Notes under the pieces: generated by a model | Told to the model about the DNA's origin: nothing | Database searches by the model: none | The model's input: the letters and a program-made list of their open reading frames with translations, nothing else | Position numbers and translations under genes: made by a program | Shown: in pieces, positions 44,076 through 53,692 of the stretch | How positions within the stretch are numbered: position 1 is the first letter of the stretch | Layout: each line of letters opens with the position of its first letter | From: Marinomonas profundi | Lineage (GTDB): Bacteria > Pseudomonadota > Gammaproteobacteria > Pseudomonadales > Marinomonadaceae | DNA length: 64,000 bases | Assembly (NCBI RefSeq): GCF_020694005.1 | Contig: NZ_CP073013.1 | Location: forward strand, 1,498,578-1,562,577 | Reading direction: 5' to 3'

Positions 44076-45163
44076 AATTCCACCGAATAGTGATGCGCCT
44101 GCTGCATCATCAAGCGCAAGCTTTCTGCATCAAGCTCTGCTGGTATCAAGGCAGAGTGAGCCATAAAAAGAGTAGGCATGTTGCGACCTTCAAGGTCCAA
44201 TTTGATACTTTCAGCAACCGCAATGGATAAATCGTCTTTTCGGAACAACATATTAACTTTCACTGTTTTGACCTGTAATCCGGCCACCCACTTTACCGCC
44301 CCACCCCAAGCATTCGTCTGTATTGCGGATTCACCCCGCTCATTTAACGCCGCGATCACGCCATCAGAAATACCCTGAGCACAACTGAAAATAAAATCGG
44401 CCGGCTGATCCGCCAGCAGTAGCTGGGCCGCCTCGTACGCCTGTTGCTTGTCATCAGGAACAACCAGCACTCGACTCACGTGGCGTTTGTAGCGCACCAT
44501 TTCATCTAAAAACACATCACAACGAACATGACCAAGATAGCCATCCGGCAAAACCAAGGCAGAGATACGGCTAGCCGGCGGCAACTGGCGATCTAAATAA
44601 CTGGCTAGCATTCTCGTGGCCTTTTGTTGATCAAAACCAATATACATTAATGGCGGATGATTGACCCAATGCGTTAACGGTGAGGCAAAATCGTACAAAA
44701 TAACCTTCGTTTTTCCAGTGCGCAAAAAACGCTCTAAGAACCGGCGTTGCATCGAGCCAAACGTTGTGACCACCAGATAATCAGGCTGAGCCGCCTCTAT
44801 TTTAAAATACGGCTCATAGTCTTGCTCGTCGGCTCTCTGATCTAGGTAAGTATCCAGCCGATAGTCGATGCCCAGCTCCCGCATGCGGCGTTTAAACGAC
44901 ACCAGCAAGGCTTTATTATCAATCGATTGAGCATCGCCAAACAGCAACAGCGCAATACGCACTGGTTTTTTTTGCGCGACTCGTAGCGGATTGGGAGGGG
45001 AATTCACTATGGTGGTAAACTGTTCAGCCAACGCCCTCAGTCTTGGAATAGACTGGTAGGCATCTTGACTGCTCATAAGATCAAGCGCCATGCTTGCCGC
45101 TTGAAGCGTAAAAGCAGAGCAGCCCAACACAAGCCATATAACAAAAGAACGAAGCATTCCCAT
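44066..45163 (-). CDS. LuxP-like periplasmic binding protein
   Basis: 365 residues from ATG 45163, the same length as Vibrio LuxP, with a signal peptide (MLRSFVIWLVLGCSAFTLQA). LuxP-like segments run in order: VSFKRRMRELGIDYRL, TKVILYDFASPLTHW, LMYIGFDQQKATRMLASY, ALVLPDGYLGHVRCDVF, NAWGG, and DDLSIAVAESIKLDLEGRNMP. It is therefore the ligand-binding half of a LuxPQ pair and overlaps the sensor gene. Compared from memory, Arg214, Trp286 and Ser80 match pocket residues of LuxP, but others differ, so the ligand may not be AI-2. An upstream reading to 45283 is not supported. Confidence 0.8.
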   Translation of the reverse strand: MGMLRSFVIWLVLGCSAFTLQAASMALDLMSSQDAYQSIPRLRALAEQFTTIVNSPPNPLRVAQKKPVRIALLLFGDAQSIDNKALLVSFKRRMRELGIDYRLDTYLDQRADEQDYEPYFKIEAAQPDYLVVTTFGSMQRRFLERFLRTGKTKVILYDFASPLTHWVNHPPLMYIGFDQQKATRMLASYLDRQLPPASRISALVLPDGYLGHVRCDVFLDEMVRYKRHVSRVLVVPDDKQQAYEAAQLLLADQPADFIFSCAQGISDGVIAALNERGESAIQTNAWGGAVKWVAGLQVKTVKVNMLFRKDDLSIAVAESIKLDLEGRNMPTLFMAHSALIPAELDAESLRLMMQQAHHYSVELWQ

Positions 45164-45309
45164 GACTGAATCCGATAAAATAAAGCGTGATAGAAAACTG
45201 ATTCTACCCAAGTTAACGAACTTTGAAGACAACAGAAACAAGAAAATACACGCAGGATGCCAAGAACGGCATAAATAACGCAAAAACGCTTGAGATAAAT
45301 TTCAGACAT

Positions 45310-45340
45310 AAAAAAAGCCGACATAAAGTCAGCTTTTTTT
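45310..45340 (-). terminator. Terminator after tRNA-Leu
   Basis: Stem AGCTGAC / GTCGGCT with one G-U pair and a 5 nt loop, followed by TTTTTT. It separates tRNA-Leu from the LuxP-like gene 147 bp further on. Confidence 0.8.
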
Positions 45341-45345
45341 AAATT

Positions 45346-45430
45346 TGGTGCGGAAGGAGAGACTCGAACTCTCACGCCGTGAAGCACTGGAACCTAAATC
45401 CAGCGTGTCTACCAATTCCACCACTCCCGC
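45346..45430 (-). tRNA. tRNA-Leu (anticodon TAG)
   Basis: 85 nt class II tRNA with acceptor arms GCGGGAG / CTTCCGC, discriminator A, encoded CCA and a long variable arm. The anticodon arm CTGGATTTAGGTTCCAG places TAG in the loop, reading CUN codons, chiefly CUA. Confidence 0.97.
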
Positions 45431-45444
45431 AAGGAATGGCGAGC

Positions 45445-45472
45445 ATTATAGGTAATTGAATTTCCCGGTCAA
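45445..45472 (-). promoter_or_regulatory. Sigma-70 promoter for tRNA-Leu
   Basis: TTGACC (45472-45467), 16 bp spacer and consensus TATAAT (45450-45445), with a GCTCGCC discriminator, 15 bp before the tRNA. An A/T-rich tract lies upstream. Confidence 0.85.
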
Positions 45473-45568
45473 TAGTTTTTTTGCTTTTTTATTAAAAAAC
45501 CTAAAATTATTTTCCGCCTCCTATTTGCCCACCCGCGTTATTCGACGCTATTGCAGTCAAGGCGAGGT

Positions 45569-46636
45569 TTAAAAAACGCGACCGCCAGAATATTCACCAC
45601 GCTCATAACGCACAGCCATTTCTTCTAAATCCATGGTATGAATTCGAGAAGCCTGACCCGCTGAACCAAAGGCTTCATAACGGTCAATACACACCGCCTT
45701 CATCGCTTTGATACTTTCGGTTAAATATTTACGTGGATCAAAGTTGCCTTTGTGTTCAGCCAAGCTGCGACGAATCGCGCCGGTTGCGGCCAAACGTAGA
45801 TCCGTATCTATGTTAACCTTGCGCACGCCATAACGGATCGCCTTGACGATTTCATCAACTGGCACACCGTAAGTTTCTGGAATGTCACCACCAAACTTGT
45901 TAATGATTTCCAACCAGTCTTGCGGCACAGAAGACGAGCCATGCAACACAATGTGGGTATTGGGTAACAATTCTACGATTCTTGCAATACGCTCGATATC
46001 AAGAATATCGCCCGTTGGTGGACGGGTAAATTTGTACGCGCCATGGCTGGTACCAATCGCTACGGCCAGAGCATCAATGCCAGTCGCATTGACAAAATCT
46101 ACTGCTTCTTGTGGGTCGGTTAGCATTTGCGCATGCGACAAGATCCCTTCTGCACCCACACCGTCTTCTTCACCAGCCTGACCGGTTTCTAGAGAACCCA
46201 GCACACCCAACTCACCTTCGACAGAAACGCCACAAGCATGGGCAAATTCCACCGTACGACGCGTCACATCAACGTTGTAATCGTAACTCGCTGGGGTTTT
46301 ACCATCCGCCATCAAAGAACCGTCCATCATCACAGACGAGAAACCAAGCTGAATAGAGCGTTGGCAAATCGCAGGAGACGTACCATGATCCTGATGCATC
46401 ACAACTGGAATATGCGGGTAATCTTCAATCGCTGCGGCAATCAGATGACGCAAAAAGTGAGAACCTGCGTATTTACGAGCACCCGCCGATGCTTGCATGA
46501 TAACCGGCGAATTCACTTCGTGAGCGGCTTCCATGATCGCCTTAACTTGCTCCATGTTATTCACATTGAAGGCTGGCAAACCATAGCTGTGCTCTGCAGC
46601 GTGATCGAGCAGTTGACGCATACTAATTAAAGGCAT
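45569..46636 (-). CDS. fba: Fructose-bisphosphate aldolase, class II
   Basis: Zinc-dependent reversible cleavage of fructose-1,6-bisphosphate. The 355-residue product has the metal-site motif [28 protein letters not shown], the phosphate-site GTSHGAYKF, and [13 protein letters not shown]. It is the class IIB form of Pseudomonas and other Calvin-type relatives rather than the E. coli class IIA FbaA. It ends the tkt-epd-pgk-fba cluster, 220 bp after pgk. Confidence 0.96.
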   Translation of the reverse strand: MPLISMRQLLDHAAEHSYGLPAFNVNNMEQVKAIMEAAHEVNSPVIMQASAGARKYAGSHFLRHLIAAAIEDYPHIPVVMHQDHGTSPAICQRSIQLGFSSVMMDGSLMADGKTPASYDYNVDVTRRTVEFAHACGVSVEGELGVLGSLETGQAGEEDGVGAEGILSHAQMLTDPQEAVDFVNATGIDALAVAIGTSHGAYKFTRPPTGDILDIERIARIVELLPNTHIVLHGSSSVPQDWLEIINKFGGDIPETYGVPVDEIVKAIRYGVRKVNIDTDLRLAATGAIRRSLAEHKGNFDPRKYLTESIKAMKAVCIDRYEAFGSAGQASRIHTMDLEEMAVRYERGEYSGGRVF

Positions 46637-46721
46637 AAAAGGTTTCCTCTGACAATTTTGTCTTGTTTTGTATTTATAACGCTTGGAGTTATGGTGTTAG
46701 ATAACTCGCTGTATTGGTTAT

Positions 46722-46748
46722 CATGGCTCGGTTTATCACCGAGCCATG
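46722..46748. other. Perfect hairpin in the pgk-fba spacer
   Basis: CATGGCTCGGT and its complement flank a 5 nt loop. No U run follows on either strand, so it is more likely an mRNA stabiliser, a processing site or a palindromic repeat than a terminator. Nothing else is evident in the 220 bp spacer. Confidence 0.55.
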
Positions 46749-46856
46749 TGGCTTACGCCTTATCATTATTGTCATATTCAGCTTACGCCAAATAGGTCAC
46801 TCTCTAGTTTTATTATTTATAAAGTGCTTTAGAATGATCTTTGCCATTCTTTAATA

Positions 46857-48020
46857 CTAATTTTGCGCGCGAGTTTCCAACATCGCAACCGCTGGCAACA
46901 CTTTTCCTTCAACAAATTCCAAAAACGCGCCACCGCCCGTTGAAATATAAGACACTTTATCAGCAATATCGTACTTATCAACCGCCGCTAACGTGTCACC
47001 GCCACCCGCAATGGAGAATCCGTTGCTATTGGCAATCGCCAACGCTAGGGCTTTGGTTCCACCACCAAACTGGTCAAATTCAAACACGCCGACGGGGCCA
47101 TTCCAGATAATGGTCTGAGACTCTTCCAGCAAGGCCGCAAACGCCAGCGCCGCTTTTGGCCCGATGTCCAAAATCATATCGTCTGGGCCCACGTCGGCCG
47201 CATTTTTCACCGTTGCCACCGCATCAGGAGCAAACGCCGTCGCCACCACCACATCTTCAGGCAATGGAATGCTGGTTTTTGCCATTAAAGCTTTTGCCTG
47301 AGGGATTAAGTCTTCTTCATACAGCGACTTCCCAACCGGAAATCCAGCAGCTGCCAAGAAAGTATTGGCAATACCGCCACCAACAATCAATTGATCGACT
47401 TTATCAGACAAGGATTCCAACACTGTCAACTTGGTCGATACTTTTGACCCACCGACAATGGCGGCCATTGGGCGAGCAGGTTTTGCCAAGGCTTTCTCTA
47501 ATGCTTCAAGCTCGGCAGACAACAAGGGGCCAGCGCAAGCAATAGGAGCAAATTTCGCCACGCCGTGAGTAGACGCTTGTGCACGGTGTGCGGTGCCAAA
47601 GGCGTCCATTACAAACACATCACATAAAGCCGCCATTTTTTTAGACAAGGCTTCGTCATCTTTATTCTCGCCTAGGTTAAAACGCACGTTTTCAACCAAA
47701 ACAAGCTGACCGGCTTCAACATCAACGCCATCCAACCAGTCTTTTGCTAACGGTACATTTTGCCCTAGTAAACCAGCAAGGTGTGTCGCAACCGGCTGCA
47801 GCGAATACTCTTCTTCGTACAGACCTTCTGTTGGACGCCCAAGGTGAGACATCACCATGACTTTCGCGCCAGCAGCCAACGCCAACTGAATCGTTGGCAA
47901 CGCCGCTCGAATACGTGCATCACTGGTAACTTTGCCATTTCTTACTGGCACGTTTAGGTCTTCACGAATTAACACGCGCTTATTCGTCAGGTCGATATCT
48001 TTCATCTTAATTACGGTCAT
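46857..48020 (-). CDS. pgk: Phosphoglycerate kinase
   Basis: Interconverts 1,3-bisphosphoglycerate plus ADP and 3-phosphoglycerate plus ATP. The 387-residue product from ATG 48020 ([11 protein letters not shown]), preceded by GAGG, has [19 protein letters not shown], the nucleotide hinge region [13 protein letters not shown] and the C-terminal [12 protein letters not shown] and [11 protein letters not shown] longer reading to 48035 is unlikely. It lies 40 bp after epd. Confidence 0.97.
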   Translation of the reverse strand: MTVIKMKDIDLTNKRVLIREDLNVPVRNGKVTSDARIRAALPTIQLALAAGAKVMVMSHLGRPTEGLYEEEYSLQPVATHLAGLLGQNVPLAKDWLDGVDVEAGQLVLVENVRFNLGENKDDEALSKKMAALCDVFVMDAFGTAHRAQASTHGVAKFAPIACAGPLLSAELEALEKALAKPARPMAAIVGGSKVSTKLTVLESLSDKVDQLIVGGGIANTFLAAAGFPVGKSLYEEDLIPQAKALMAKTSIPLPEDVVVATAFAPDAVATVKNAADVGPDDMILDIGPKAALAFAALLEESQTIIWNGPVGVFEFDQFGGGTKALALAIANSNGFSIAGGGDTLAAVDKYDIADKVSYISTGGGAFLEFVEGKVLPAVAMLETRAQN

Positions 48021-48060
48021 GTACGATGTCCTCATTATGTAACGTTCCGCTGGATCAAAC

Positions 48061-49086
48061 CTAATTGGCGGGTTTGATCACAGCAGACCAATATTTGGCC
48101 ACGTCTAACATACGGTTAGCGTAGCCCCATTCATTATCAAACCAACACAGCAACTTCACCATACGCTGATCTATGACTTGGGTTTGCGTGCTGTCGATAA
48201 TCACCGAACGTGGATCATGATTAAAATCCACCGACGCATGGGCTTCTTTGGTAAAGCCCATTAACCCTGCGTATTGTGAGTTTGCTGCGTGTTCTAACTG
48301 TTGATTGATTTGCTCGACGGTCACGTCTCGCTCGGTGCGCAAGACTAAATCAATCACCGAGACGTTTAAGGTCGGCACGCGCACTGCGTTACAGCCCATT
48401 TTACCTTCCAATTCTGGCATCATGCGCGTGATGCCGCGCGCCAATCCGGTATCCACCGGAATAATGGAACTCAAAGCGGCGCGCGTCAAACGCAAGTCTT
48501 TGGTGTGATAGCCGTCAATCACCGGCTGATCATTCATCGCCGAGTGAATCGTCTGGGTCATGCCATGCACCACACCAGAAAATTGCTTCACAATATCCAA
48601 AACCGGAATCAAGCAATTCGTCGTACAAGATGCCGCCGAAACGATACGATGATCCGCTTGAATATCATGGTGATTAAAACCATACACAATGGTTGCATCC
48701 ACATCGGCGGCCGCAGGCTGGGAAAGCAACATTCTGGGTACACCGGCGTTCAAATAGGCTTGCGCGCCTTCGCGTGCAGAAAAGCTGCCAGAACACTCCA
48801 GCACCATGTCTAACTCAAGAGACGACCAGTCGAGCTCGTCGGGAGACGCACAAGAAAAACACAGAATCGCATCATCGCCGATAAGCAATGCATTGCCTTG
48901 GGTCAAAACTGGCTGGGGAAAGCGGCCATGCGTCGTGTCATAGCGCGTCAGATAACTGATTGTCTCAATATCAGACAATTCATTAATAGCAACCACTTGA
49001 ATGTGATCGCGGTAGCCGTTCTCATACAGCGCTCGCAATACCGAGCGTCCGATACGACCATAACCATTGATAGCGACTCGCAACAT
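48061..49086 (-). CDS. epd: Erythrose-4-phosphate dehydrogenase (GapA-like family)
   Basis: Oxidises erythrose 4-phosphate to 4-phosphoerythronate for pyridoxal phosphate synthesis; some homologues also act on glyceraldehyde 3-phosphate. The 341-residue product has the NAD motif [15 protein letters not shown], the catalytic cysteine in SAASCTTNC, the His in THS-type [16 protein letters not shown], and [14 protein letters not shown]. The sequence around INELSD and YDTTHGRF and the location before pgk match Epd better than GapA. It lies 112 bp after tkt. Confidence 0.88.
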   Translation of the reverse strand: MLRVAINGYGRIGRSVLRALYENGYRDHIQVVAINELSDIETISYLTRYDTTHGRFPQPVLTQGNALLIGDDAILCFSCASPDELDWSSLELDMVLECSGSFSAREGAQAYLNAGVPRMLLSQPAAADVDATIVYGFNHHDIQADHRIVSAASCTTNCLIPVLDIVKQFSGVVHGMTQTIHSAMNDQPVIDGYHTKDLRLTRAALSSIIPVDTGLARGITRMMPELEGKMGCNAVRVPTLNVSVIDLVLRTERDVTVEQINQQLEHAANSQYAGLMGFTKEAHASVDFNHDPRSVIIDSTQTQVIDQRMVKLLCWFDNEWGYANRMLDVAKYWSAVIKPAN

Positions 49087-49150
49087 AGTCCTACTACTTC
49101 ATCGCAAAGAAAGTGACCAGAAAACCATCACCCTCCGCCTTAATAAAAGG

Positions 49151-49184
49151 AAAAAGAGACGCACAAACGCACGCCTCTTTTCTT
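49151..49184 (-). terminator. Hairpin with T run after tkt
   Basis: Stem AAAAGAGGCG / CGTCTCTTTT with a short loop and a T run, 15 bp after the tkt stop. It may reduce readthrough into epd-pgk-fba. Confidence 0.65.
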
Positions 49185-49198
49185 AGCAAGCAAGCACC

Positions 49199-51199
49199 TT
49201 ACGCGGCGAGAATTTTCTCCGCCGTCGCAACCACATTGTCTACCGTAAAGCCGAAATGTTTCAGCAAATCGCCACCAGGCGCAGATTCGCCAAAGGTCGT
49301 CATGCCAACCATTGCGCCGTCAAAACCCACGTACTTGTACCAGTAATCCGCGTGAGCCGCTTCGATAGCGACACGCTTAGTCACACTGCTTGGCAACACA
49401 GACGCTTTATAAGCCGCATCCTGTGCATCAAACACGCTGGTAGATGGCATGGAAACAACGCGTACTTTCTTGCCTTTCGCGGTTAAAGCTTGAGCCGAGT
49501 CCATTGCCAGACCCACTTCAGAACCGGTTGCGATCAGGATAAGATCAGGCGTACCCGCACAATCCTGTAACACATAACCGCCTTTTGCCACGTTCGCTAA
49601 TTGCTCAGCATCACGGGCTTGCGCTGGCAAACCTTGACGGGAGAAAACCAACGACGTTGGACCGTCACGGCGTTCAATACCGGCTTTCCAAGCCACCGCT
49701 GTTTCCGCCGCATCACATGGACGCCATACCGACATGTTGGGTGTCATGCGCAAGTTAGCAAGTTGCTCTACTGGCTGGTGAGTCGGGCCGTCTTCGCCTT
49801 GACCAATCGAATCGTGGGTGTAAACAAACAGGTTTTGAATGCCCATCAACGCCGACATACGCACCGCATTGCGGGCATATTCCATGAACATCATAAAGGT
49901 CGCACCGTAGTTGATAAAACCACCATGCAAAGACGCACCGTTCATAATGCCGCTCATACCAAATTCACGAACGCCGTAGTAAATGTAATTACCCGCTGGA
50001 TCGTCTTGAATGCCTTTCGAGCCAGACCATAACGTCAAGTTAGAACCGGCAAGATCGGCCGAACCGCCAAGCAATTCTGGCAACATAGCACCAAAGAAAC
50101 CAATCGCATTTTGTGACGCTTTACGGCTGGCAATGCTTTCGCCCTTGTCTTGGCTTTGCTGAATAAAAGCTTGTGCTTTGGTTTCAAAATCCGCTGGCAA
50201 TTCACCTTTTATCACACGACGCTCAAACTCGGCTGCCAATTCTGGGTAAGCCGCTTTATAGGCTTCAAACTGAGCATTCCACTGAGTTTCACGGGCCGCG
50301 CCGGCTTCTTTTGCATCCCAGCCAGAATAAACCTCCGCAGGCACTTCAAACGGTGCGTGTGGCCAACCCAAGAATTCACGAGCGGCGGCGATTTCTGCAT
50401 CACCAAGAGGCGCGCCGTGGCAATCGTGGCTGCCAGATTTGTTTGGCGAACCAAAACCGATAATCGTCTTGCAGCAAATTAGCGTCGGTTTAGTGGTTTC
50501 GGCTTTTGCCGCTGCAATGGCCGCTTTGATCGCTTCTGGATCATGTCCATCTACGTCAGCGATAACATGCCAGCCGTAAGCTTCAAAACGTTGTGGCGTG
50601 TTGTCTGTAAACCAGCCTTCAACATGACCATCGATAGAAATACCATTGTCATCCCAAAACGCCACCAATTTACCCAGACCTAACGTTCCCGCTAAAGAGG
50701 ACGCTTCGTGAGAAATACCTTCCATCAAGCAGCCATCGCCAAGGAAGCAATAGGTGTTGTGATCCACAACAGTGTGGCCTTCACGGTTAAATTGCGCCGC
50801 AAGTGTTTTCTCAGCAATCGCCATACCGACGGCATTACTGATACCCGCGCCCAATGGGCCTGTGGTGGTTTCTACGCCATCGGTGTAACCGTATTCTGGG
50901 TGACCTGGGGTTTTAGAATGAAGCTGGCGGAATTGTTTCAACTCTTCGATTGGCAACTTGTAACCGGACAAATGCAATAAAGAATAAATCAGCATAGAAC
51001 CATGGCCGTTTGACAACACAAAGCGGTCACGATCTACCCATTTTGAATTATTAGGGTTGTGCTTTAAAAAATCATTCCATAGCACTTCAGCGATATCCGC
51101 CATGCCCATTGGCGCACCTGGATGGCCTGAATTGGCTTTTTGTACGGCATCCATACTCAATGCGCGTATGGCGTTAGCAAGTTGTTTCCGAGACGACAT
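49199..51199 (-). CDS. tkt: Transketolase
   Basis: Thiamine diphosphate enzyme that moves two-carbon units between sugar phosphates. The 666-residue product has the ThDP motif [27 protein letters not shown] at the start, the pyrimidine-domain [14 protein letters not shown] and the transketolase signature [12 protein letters not shown]. It is the first gene of the sugar-phosphate cluster, with AGGAG before ATG 51199. The 364 bp to metK holds both divergent leaders. Confidence 0.97.
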   Translation of the reverse strand: MSSRKQLANAIRALSMDAVQKANSGHPGAPMGMADIAEVLWNDFLKHNPNNSKWVDRDRFVLSNGHGSMLIYSLLHLSGYKLPIEELKQFRQLHSKTPGHPEYGYTDGVETTTGPLGAGISNAVGMAIAEKTLAAQFNREGHTVVDHNTYCFLGDGCLMEGISHEASSLAGTLGLGKLVAFWDDNGISIDGHVEGWFTDNTPQRFEAYGWHVIADVDGHDPEAIKAAIAAAKAETTKPTLICCKTIIGFGSPNKSGSHDCHGAPLGDAEIAAAREFLGWPHAPFEVPAEVYSGWDAKEAGAARETQWNAQFEAYKAAYPELAAEFERRVIKGELPADFETKAQAFIQQSQDKGESIASRKASQNAIGFFGAMLPELLGGSADLAGSNLTLWSGSKGIQDDPAGNYIYYGVREFGMSGIMNGASLHGGFINYGATFMMFMEYARNAVRMSALMGIQNLFVYTHDSIGQGEDGPTHQPVEQLANLRMTPNMSVWRPCDAAETAVAWKAGIERRDGPTSLVFSRQGLPAQARDAEQLANVAKGGYVLQDCAGTPDLILIATGSEVGLAMDSAQALTAKGKKVRVVSMPSTSVFDAQDAAYKASVLPSSVTKRVAIEAAHADYWYKYVGFDGAMVGMTTFGESAPGGDLLKHFGFTVDNVVATAEKILAA

Positions 51200-51249
51200 G
51201 GTTCCACTCCTGATAGCTTAACGAATGATAGAAGCAACATTCTCTATGG

Positions 51250-51280
51250 GATGGTGCCACCATGCAATGCTAGCACCATC
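51250..51280 (-). other. Hairpin in the tkt leader
   Basis: GATGGTGC / GCACCATC arms with a 15 nt loop, about 50 bp before tkt. It may be a leader RNA structure. The rest of 51281-51430 shows no clear feature. Confidence 0.4.
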
Positions 51281-51431
51281 GAGACGCCCGAAGATTGGGC
51301 AAAGAAAATGAAACAACATAGAAATATTCGCTATCCTAACAAAAAAACCGCGCTTTGCCTCATTAAAATCCATTGTTCGGGTTGATATTTAAACAGCGCT
51401 AGTTCATTATTCACGCCATTAAAGCGTCGAT

Positions 51432-51459
51432 TTGTCTCGGCTTGCGGGCGCTATATAAA
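51432..51459 (+). promoter_or_regulatory. Likely promoter for metK
   Basis: TTGTCT (51432-51437), 16 bp spacer and TATAAA (51454-51459), 105 bp before metK. Initiation would be near 51466. Confidence 0.55.
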
Positions 51460-51462
51460 CTC

Positions 51463-51549
51463 AGCTAAACAGATACGCAAGAACCTGTTTAGCTTTTATT
51501 GGCGCTAAACAGGTTTTTTTATGCCTGTTTAGCCACTAACCCAGCTAAA
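51463..51549 (+). promoter_or_regulatory. metK leader with alternately pairing repeats (candidate attenuator)
   Basis: Four copies of one motif alternate in sense: AGCTAAACAG (51463-51472), CCTGTTTAGC (51484-51493), GCTAAACAGG (51504-51513) and CCTGTTTAGC (51524-51533). Copies 2 and 3 form a 12 bp stem followed by TTTTT, a terminator. Copies 1-2 and 3-4 form alternative stems that would prevent it. A fifth partial copy, GCTAAA (51544-51549), touches the metK ribosome-binding site AAAGAGG and can pair with copy 4. This is the layout of a transcription attenuator with a possible translational arm. I do not recognise it as a known SAM riboswitch. Confidence 0.7.
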
Positions 51550-51563
51550 GAGGAAGACTCAAC

Positions 51564-52727
51564 ATGTCAGAATATTCTTTATTTACCTCAGAATCCGTTT
51601 CTGAAGGTCACCCAGATAAAATCGCCGACCAAGTGTCCGACGCCATCCTAGACGCCATTTTGGCCGAAGACCCAGAAGCCCGTGTTGCCTGCGAAACCCT
51701 AGTGAAAACTGGCATGGTATTGGTGGCGGGTGAAGTACGCACCAACGCTTGGGTTGATATCGAAGAAATCGCCCGTGGCGTGATTCGTGAAATTGGCTAC
51801 AACAGCTCCGACATGGGGTTTGACTGGGAATCTTGCGCGGTAATGAACGCCATCGGCAAACAATCTGCCGACATCGCAGTAGGCGTGGATGAAGCCGGTG
51901 AGCACGAGCAAGGCGCTGGTGACCAAGGTTTGATGTTTGGCTTTGCGACTAACGAAACTGACGTTTTGATGCCTGCGCCTATCACTTACGCACACCGTTT
52001 GGTTCAACGCCAAGCAGAAGTACGTAAAAACGGCACACTAGACTTCTTGCGCCCAGATGCCAAAAGCCAAGTGACTTTCCGCTACGACGAAAACGGTAAG
52101 CCCTGCGCAATCGACGCGGTGGTGCTTTCTACGCAACACAGCGCGTCGGTCAAACAAGCCGATCTTCGTGAAGCAGTCATGGAAGAGATCATCAAGCCGG
52201 TTCTTCCAGCGGAATGGTTATCGAAAGAGACAAAATACTTCATCAACCCAACCGGCCAATTTATCATTGGCGGTCCGGTTGGTGATTGTGGTTTAACGGG
52301 TCGTAAAATCATCGTTGATACCTACGGCGGCATGGCTCGTCATGGTGGCGGCGCTTTCTCTGGTAAAGATCCATCCAAAGTTGACCGTTCTGCCGCCTAC
52401 GCAGGTCGCTATGTGGCGAAAAACATTGTCGCGGCCGGTCTAGCGGACAAGTGTGAGATTCAAATCTCTTACGCCATCGGTGTCGCCGAACCAACCTCGA
52501 TCAGCATCAACACGTTTGGCACGGGCAAAGTCAGCGATGCAGTGATTACACAGCTCGTTCGTGAGCACTTTGAATTACGCCCAGCCGGCCTAATCAAGAT
52601 GCTGGATCTAAAACGCCCAATCTACCTACCAACGGCGGCTTACGGCCACTTTGGTCGTGAAGGCGAGAACTTTACTTGGGAAAGAACCGACAAAGCCGAC
52701 GCATTGCGCAAAGCCGCGGGTTTATAA
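51564..52727 (+). CDS. metK: S-adenosylmethionine synthase
   Basis: Makes SAM from methionine and ATP. The 387-residue product has [25 protein letters not shown], the P-loop-like [16 protein letters not shown] and the C-terminal YGHFGREG. Length is normal. RBS AAAGAGG lies upstream of ATG 51564. It is followed by a terminator and then rsmE. The leader structure suggests expression is sensitive to methionine or SAM status. Confidence 0.98.
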   Translation: MSEYSLFTSESVSEGHPDKIADQVSDAILDAILAEDPEARVACETLVKTGMVLVAGEVRTNAWVDIEEIARGVIREIGYNSSDMGFDWESCAVMNAIGKQSADIAVGVDEAGEHEQGAGDQGLMFGFATNETDVLMPAPITYAHRLVQRQAEVRKNGTLDFLRPDAKSQVTFRYDENGKPCAIDAVVLSTQHSASVKQADLREAVMEEIIKPVLPAEWLSKETKYFINPTGQFIIGGPVGDCGLTGRKIIVDTYGGMARHGGGAFSGKDPSKVDRSAAYAGRYVAKNIVAAGLADKCEIQISYAIGVAEPTSISINTFGTGKVSDAVITQLVREHFELRPAGLIKMLDLKRPIYLPTAAYGHFGREGENFTWERTDKADALRKAAGL

Positions 52728-52746
52728 TTTTCTGATTTTCCGTTAT

Positions 52747-52805
52747 AAAGCCTTCTTCTGCCTGACTCTTTTATTAGATAACATGTGCAGAGGAAGGCTT
52801 TTTTT
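52747..52805 (+). terminator. Terminator after metK
   Basis: Arms AAAGCCTTC and GGAAGGCTTT plus an inner TCTGC / GCAGA pairing enclose a 25 nt loop, followed by TTTTT. It lies 20 bp after the stop and ends shortly before rsmE. Confidence 0.75.
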
Positions 52806-52845
52806 ATGGCTATCTTTTTATCTATTCGAAAACATAAGGCAACGC

Positions 52846-53592
52846 ATGCGTATTCCACGAATTTTTATCGACACCGAACTCAACGAGAATACCAGCCTTG
52901 CCTTACCGGATTCGGCGTTTCAACATCTTTGCAAAGTACTACGTCTAAAGTCTGACCACCCGATTCGCGTTTTTAACGGTAAAGCCTTTAATGGCCGAGG
53001 CGGTCAATTTAACGCCACACTGTGCGATGTCGAAAAACGTTCCGCCAATATCAAGGTGGCAGAGTTTGAAGCGCTCGACAATGAATCCCCCATCCAAGTC
53101 ACCATAGGGCAAACCTTGTCCCGTGGCGAACGCATGGATTACGCTATTCAAAAATCGGTCGAAGCGGGAGCCTTTGCCATTCAGCCACTGTTTAGTGAAC
53201 GCTGTGAAGTCAAATTGCAAGATAGCCGCGCTGAAAAACGTCAACAGCATTGGCAACAGGTTGCCATTAGTGCCGCCGAACAGTGCGGTCGAGGCATGGT
53301 TCCCATTGTCCATCCTCCGCTAGCATTAAGCGAATGGGTGACGAATTGTAACGAAATGTTAAAACTCACCTTACATCACCACAGCGCAAAACCGATTCGT
53401 CAGTTTCAACAACCGACCAACAACCGTATTGCTTTGTTGATTGGGCCGGAAGGCGGCCTCACTGAAAAAGAGGTTCAACTGTCTGAAAAGTCAGGCTTTA
53501 ATGCCATTACATTAGGACCGAGAGTACTACGAACAGAAACCGCGCCAATTGTCGCACTCAGTGTGATCAATACACTGTGGGGAGACATTTAA
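52846..53592 (+). CDS. rsmE: 16S rRNA (uracil-1498-N3)-methyltransferase
   Basis: SPOUT-family methylase that makes m3U1498. The 248-residue product from ATG 52846 (MRIPRIFIDTEL), preceded by AAGG, has a PUA-like N-terminus (FQHLCKVLRLK), then SERCEVKL, the knot motifs LLIGPEGGLTEKEV and LGPRVLRTETA. A longer reading from 52651 runs through metK and is rejected. Confidence 0.95.
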   Translation: MRIPRIFIDTELNENTSLALPDSAFQHLCKVLRLKSDHPIRVFNGKAFNGRGGQFNATLCDVEKRSANIKVAEFEALDNESPIQVTIGQTLSRGERMDYAIQKSVEAGAFAIQPLFSERCEVKLQDSRAEKRQQHWQQVAISAAEQCGRGMVPIVHPPLALSEWVTNCNEMLKLTLHHHSAKPIRQFQQPTNNRIALLIGPEGGLTEKEVQLSEKSGFNAITLGPRVLRTETAPIVALSVINTLWGDI

Positions 53593-53692
53593 TAAAGGCC
53601 AAGCCCAAAAAGAGTAAACAGAATCACTACATATCCAGACTATAAATGGCTTTATCATTGGCGTAGAACATCATAAAAGGACAGAGAATCAC

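Noticed and set aside
45164..45283. A 40-residue N-terminal extension of the LuxP-like protein
   Set aside because: The signal peptide begins at ATG 45163, which gives the LuxP length exactly.
51140..51385. An 81-codon frame upstream of metK
   Set aside because: It begins inside tkt on the opposite strand and covers the tkt leader hairpin; no family or ribosome-binding site supports it.
51463..51533. A known SAM riboswitch before metK
   Set aside because: I see none of the conserved cores of SAM-I, SAM-II, SAM-III or SAH riboswitches; only the alternating stems are supported.
52651..52845. A longer start for RsmE
   Set aside because: It would overlap the end of metK and its terminator, and RsmE proteins begin MRIPRIF.
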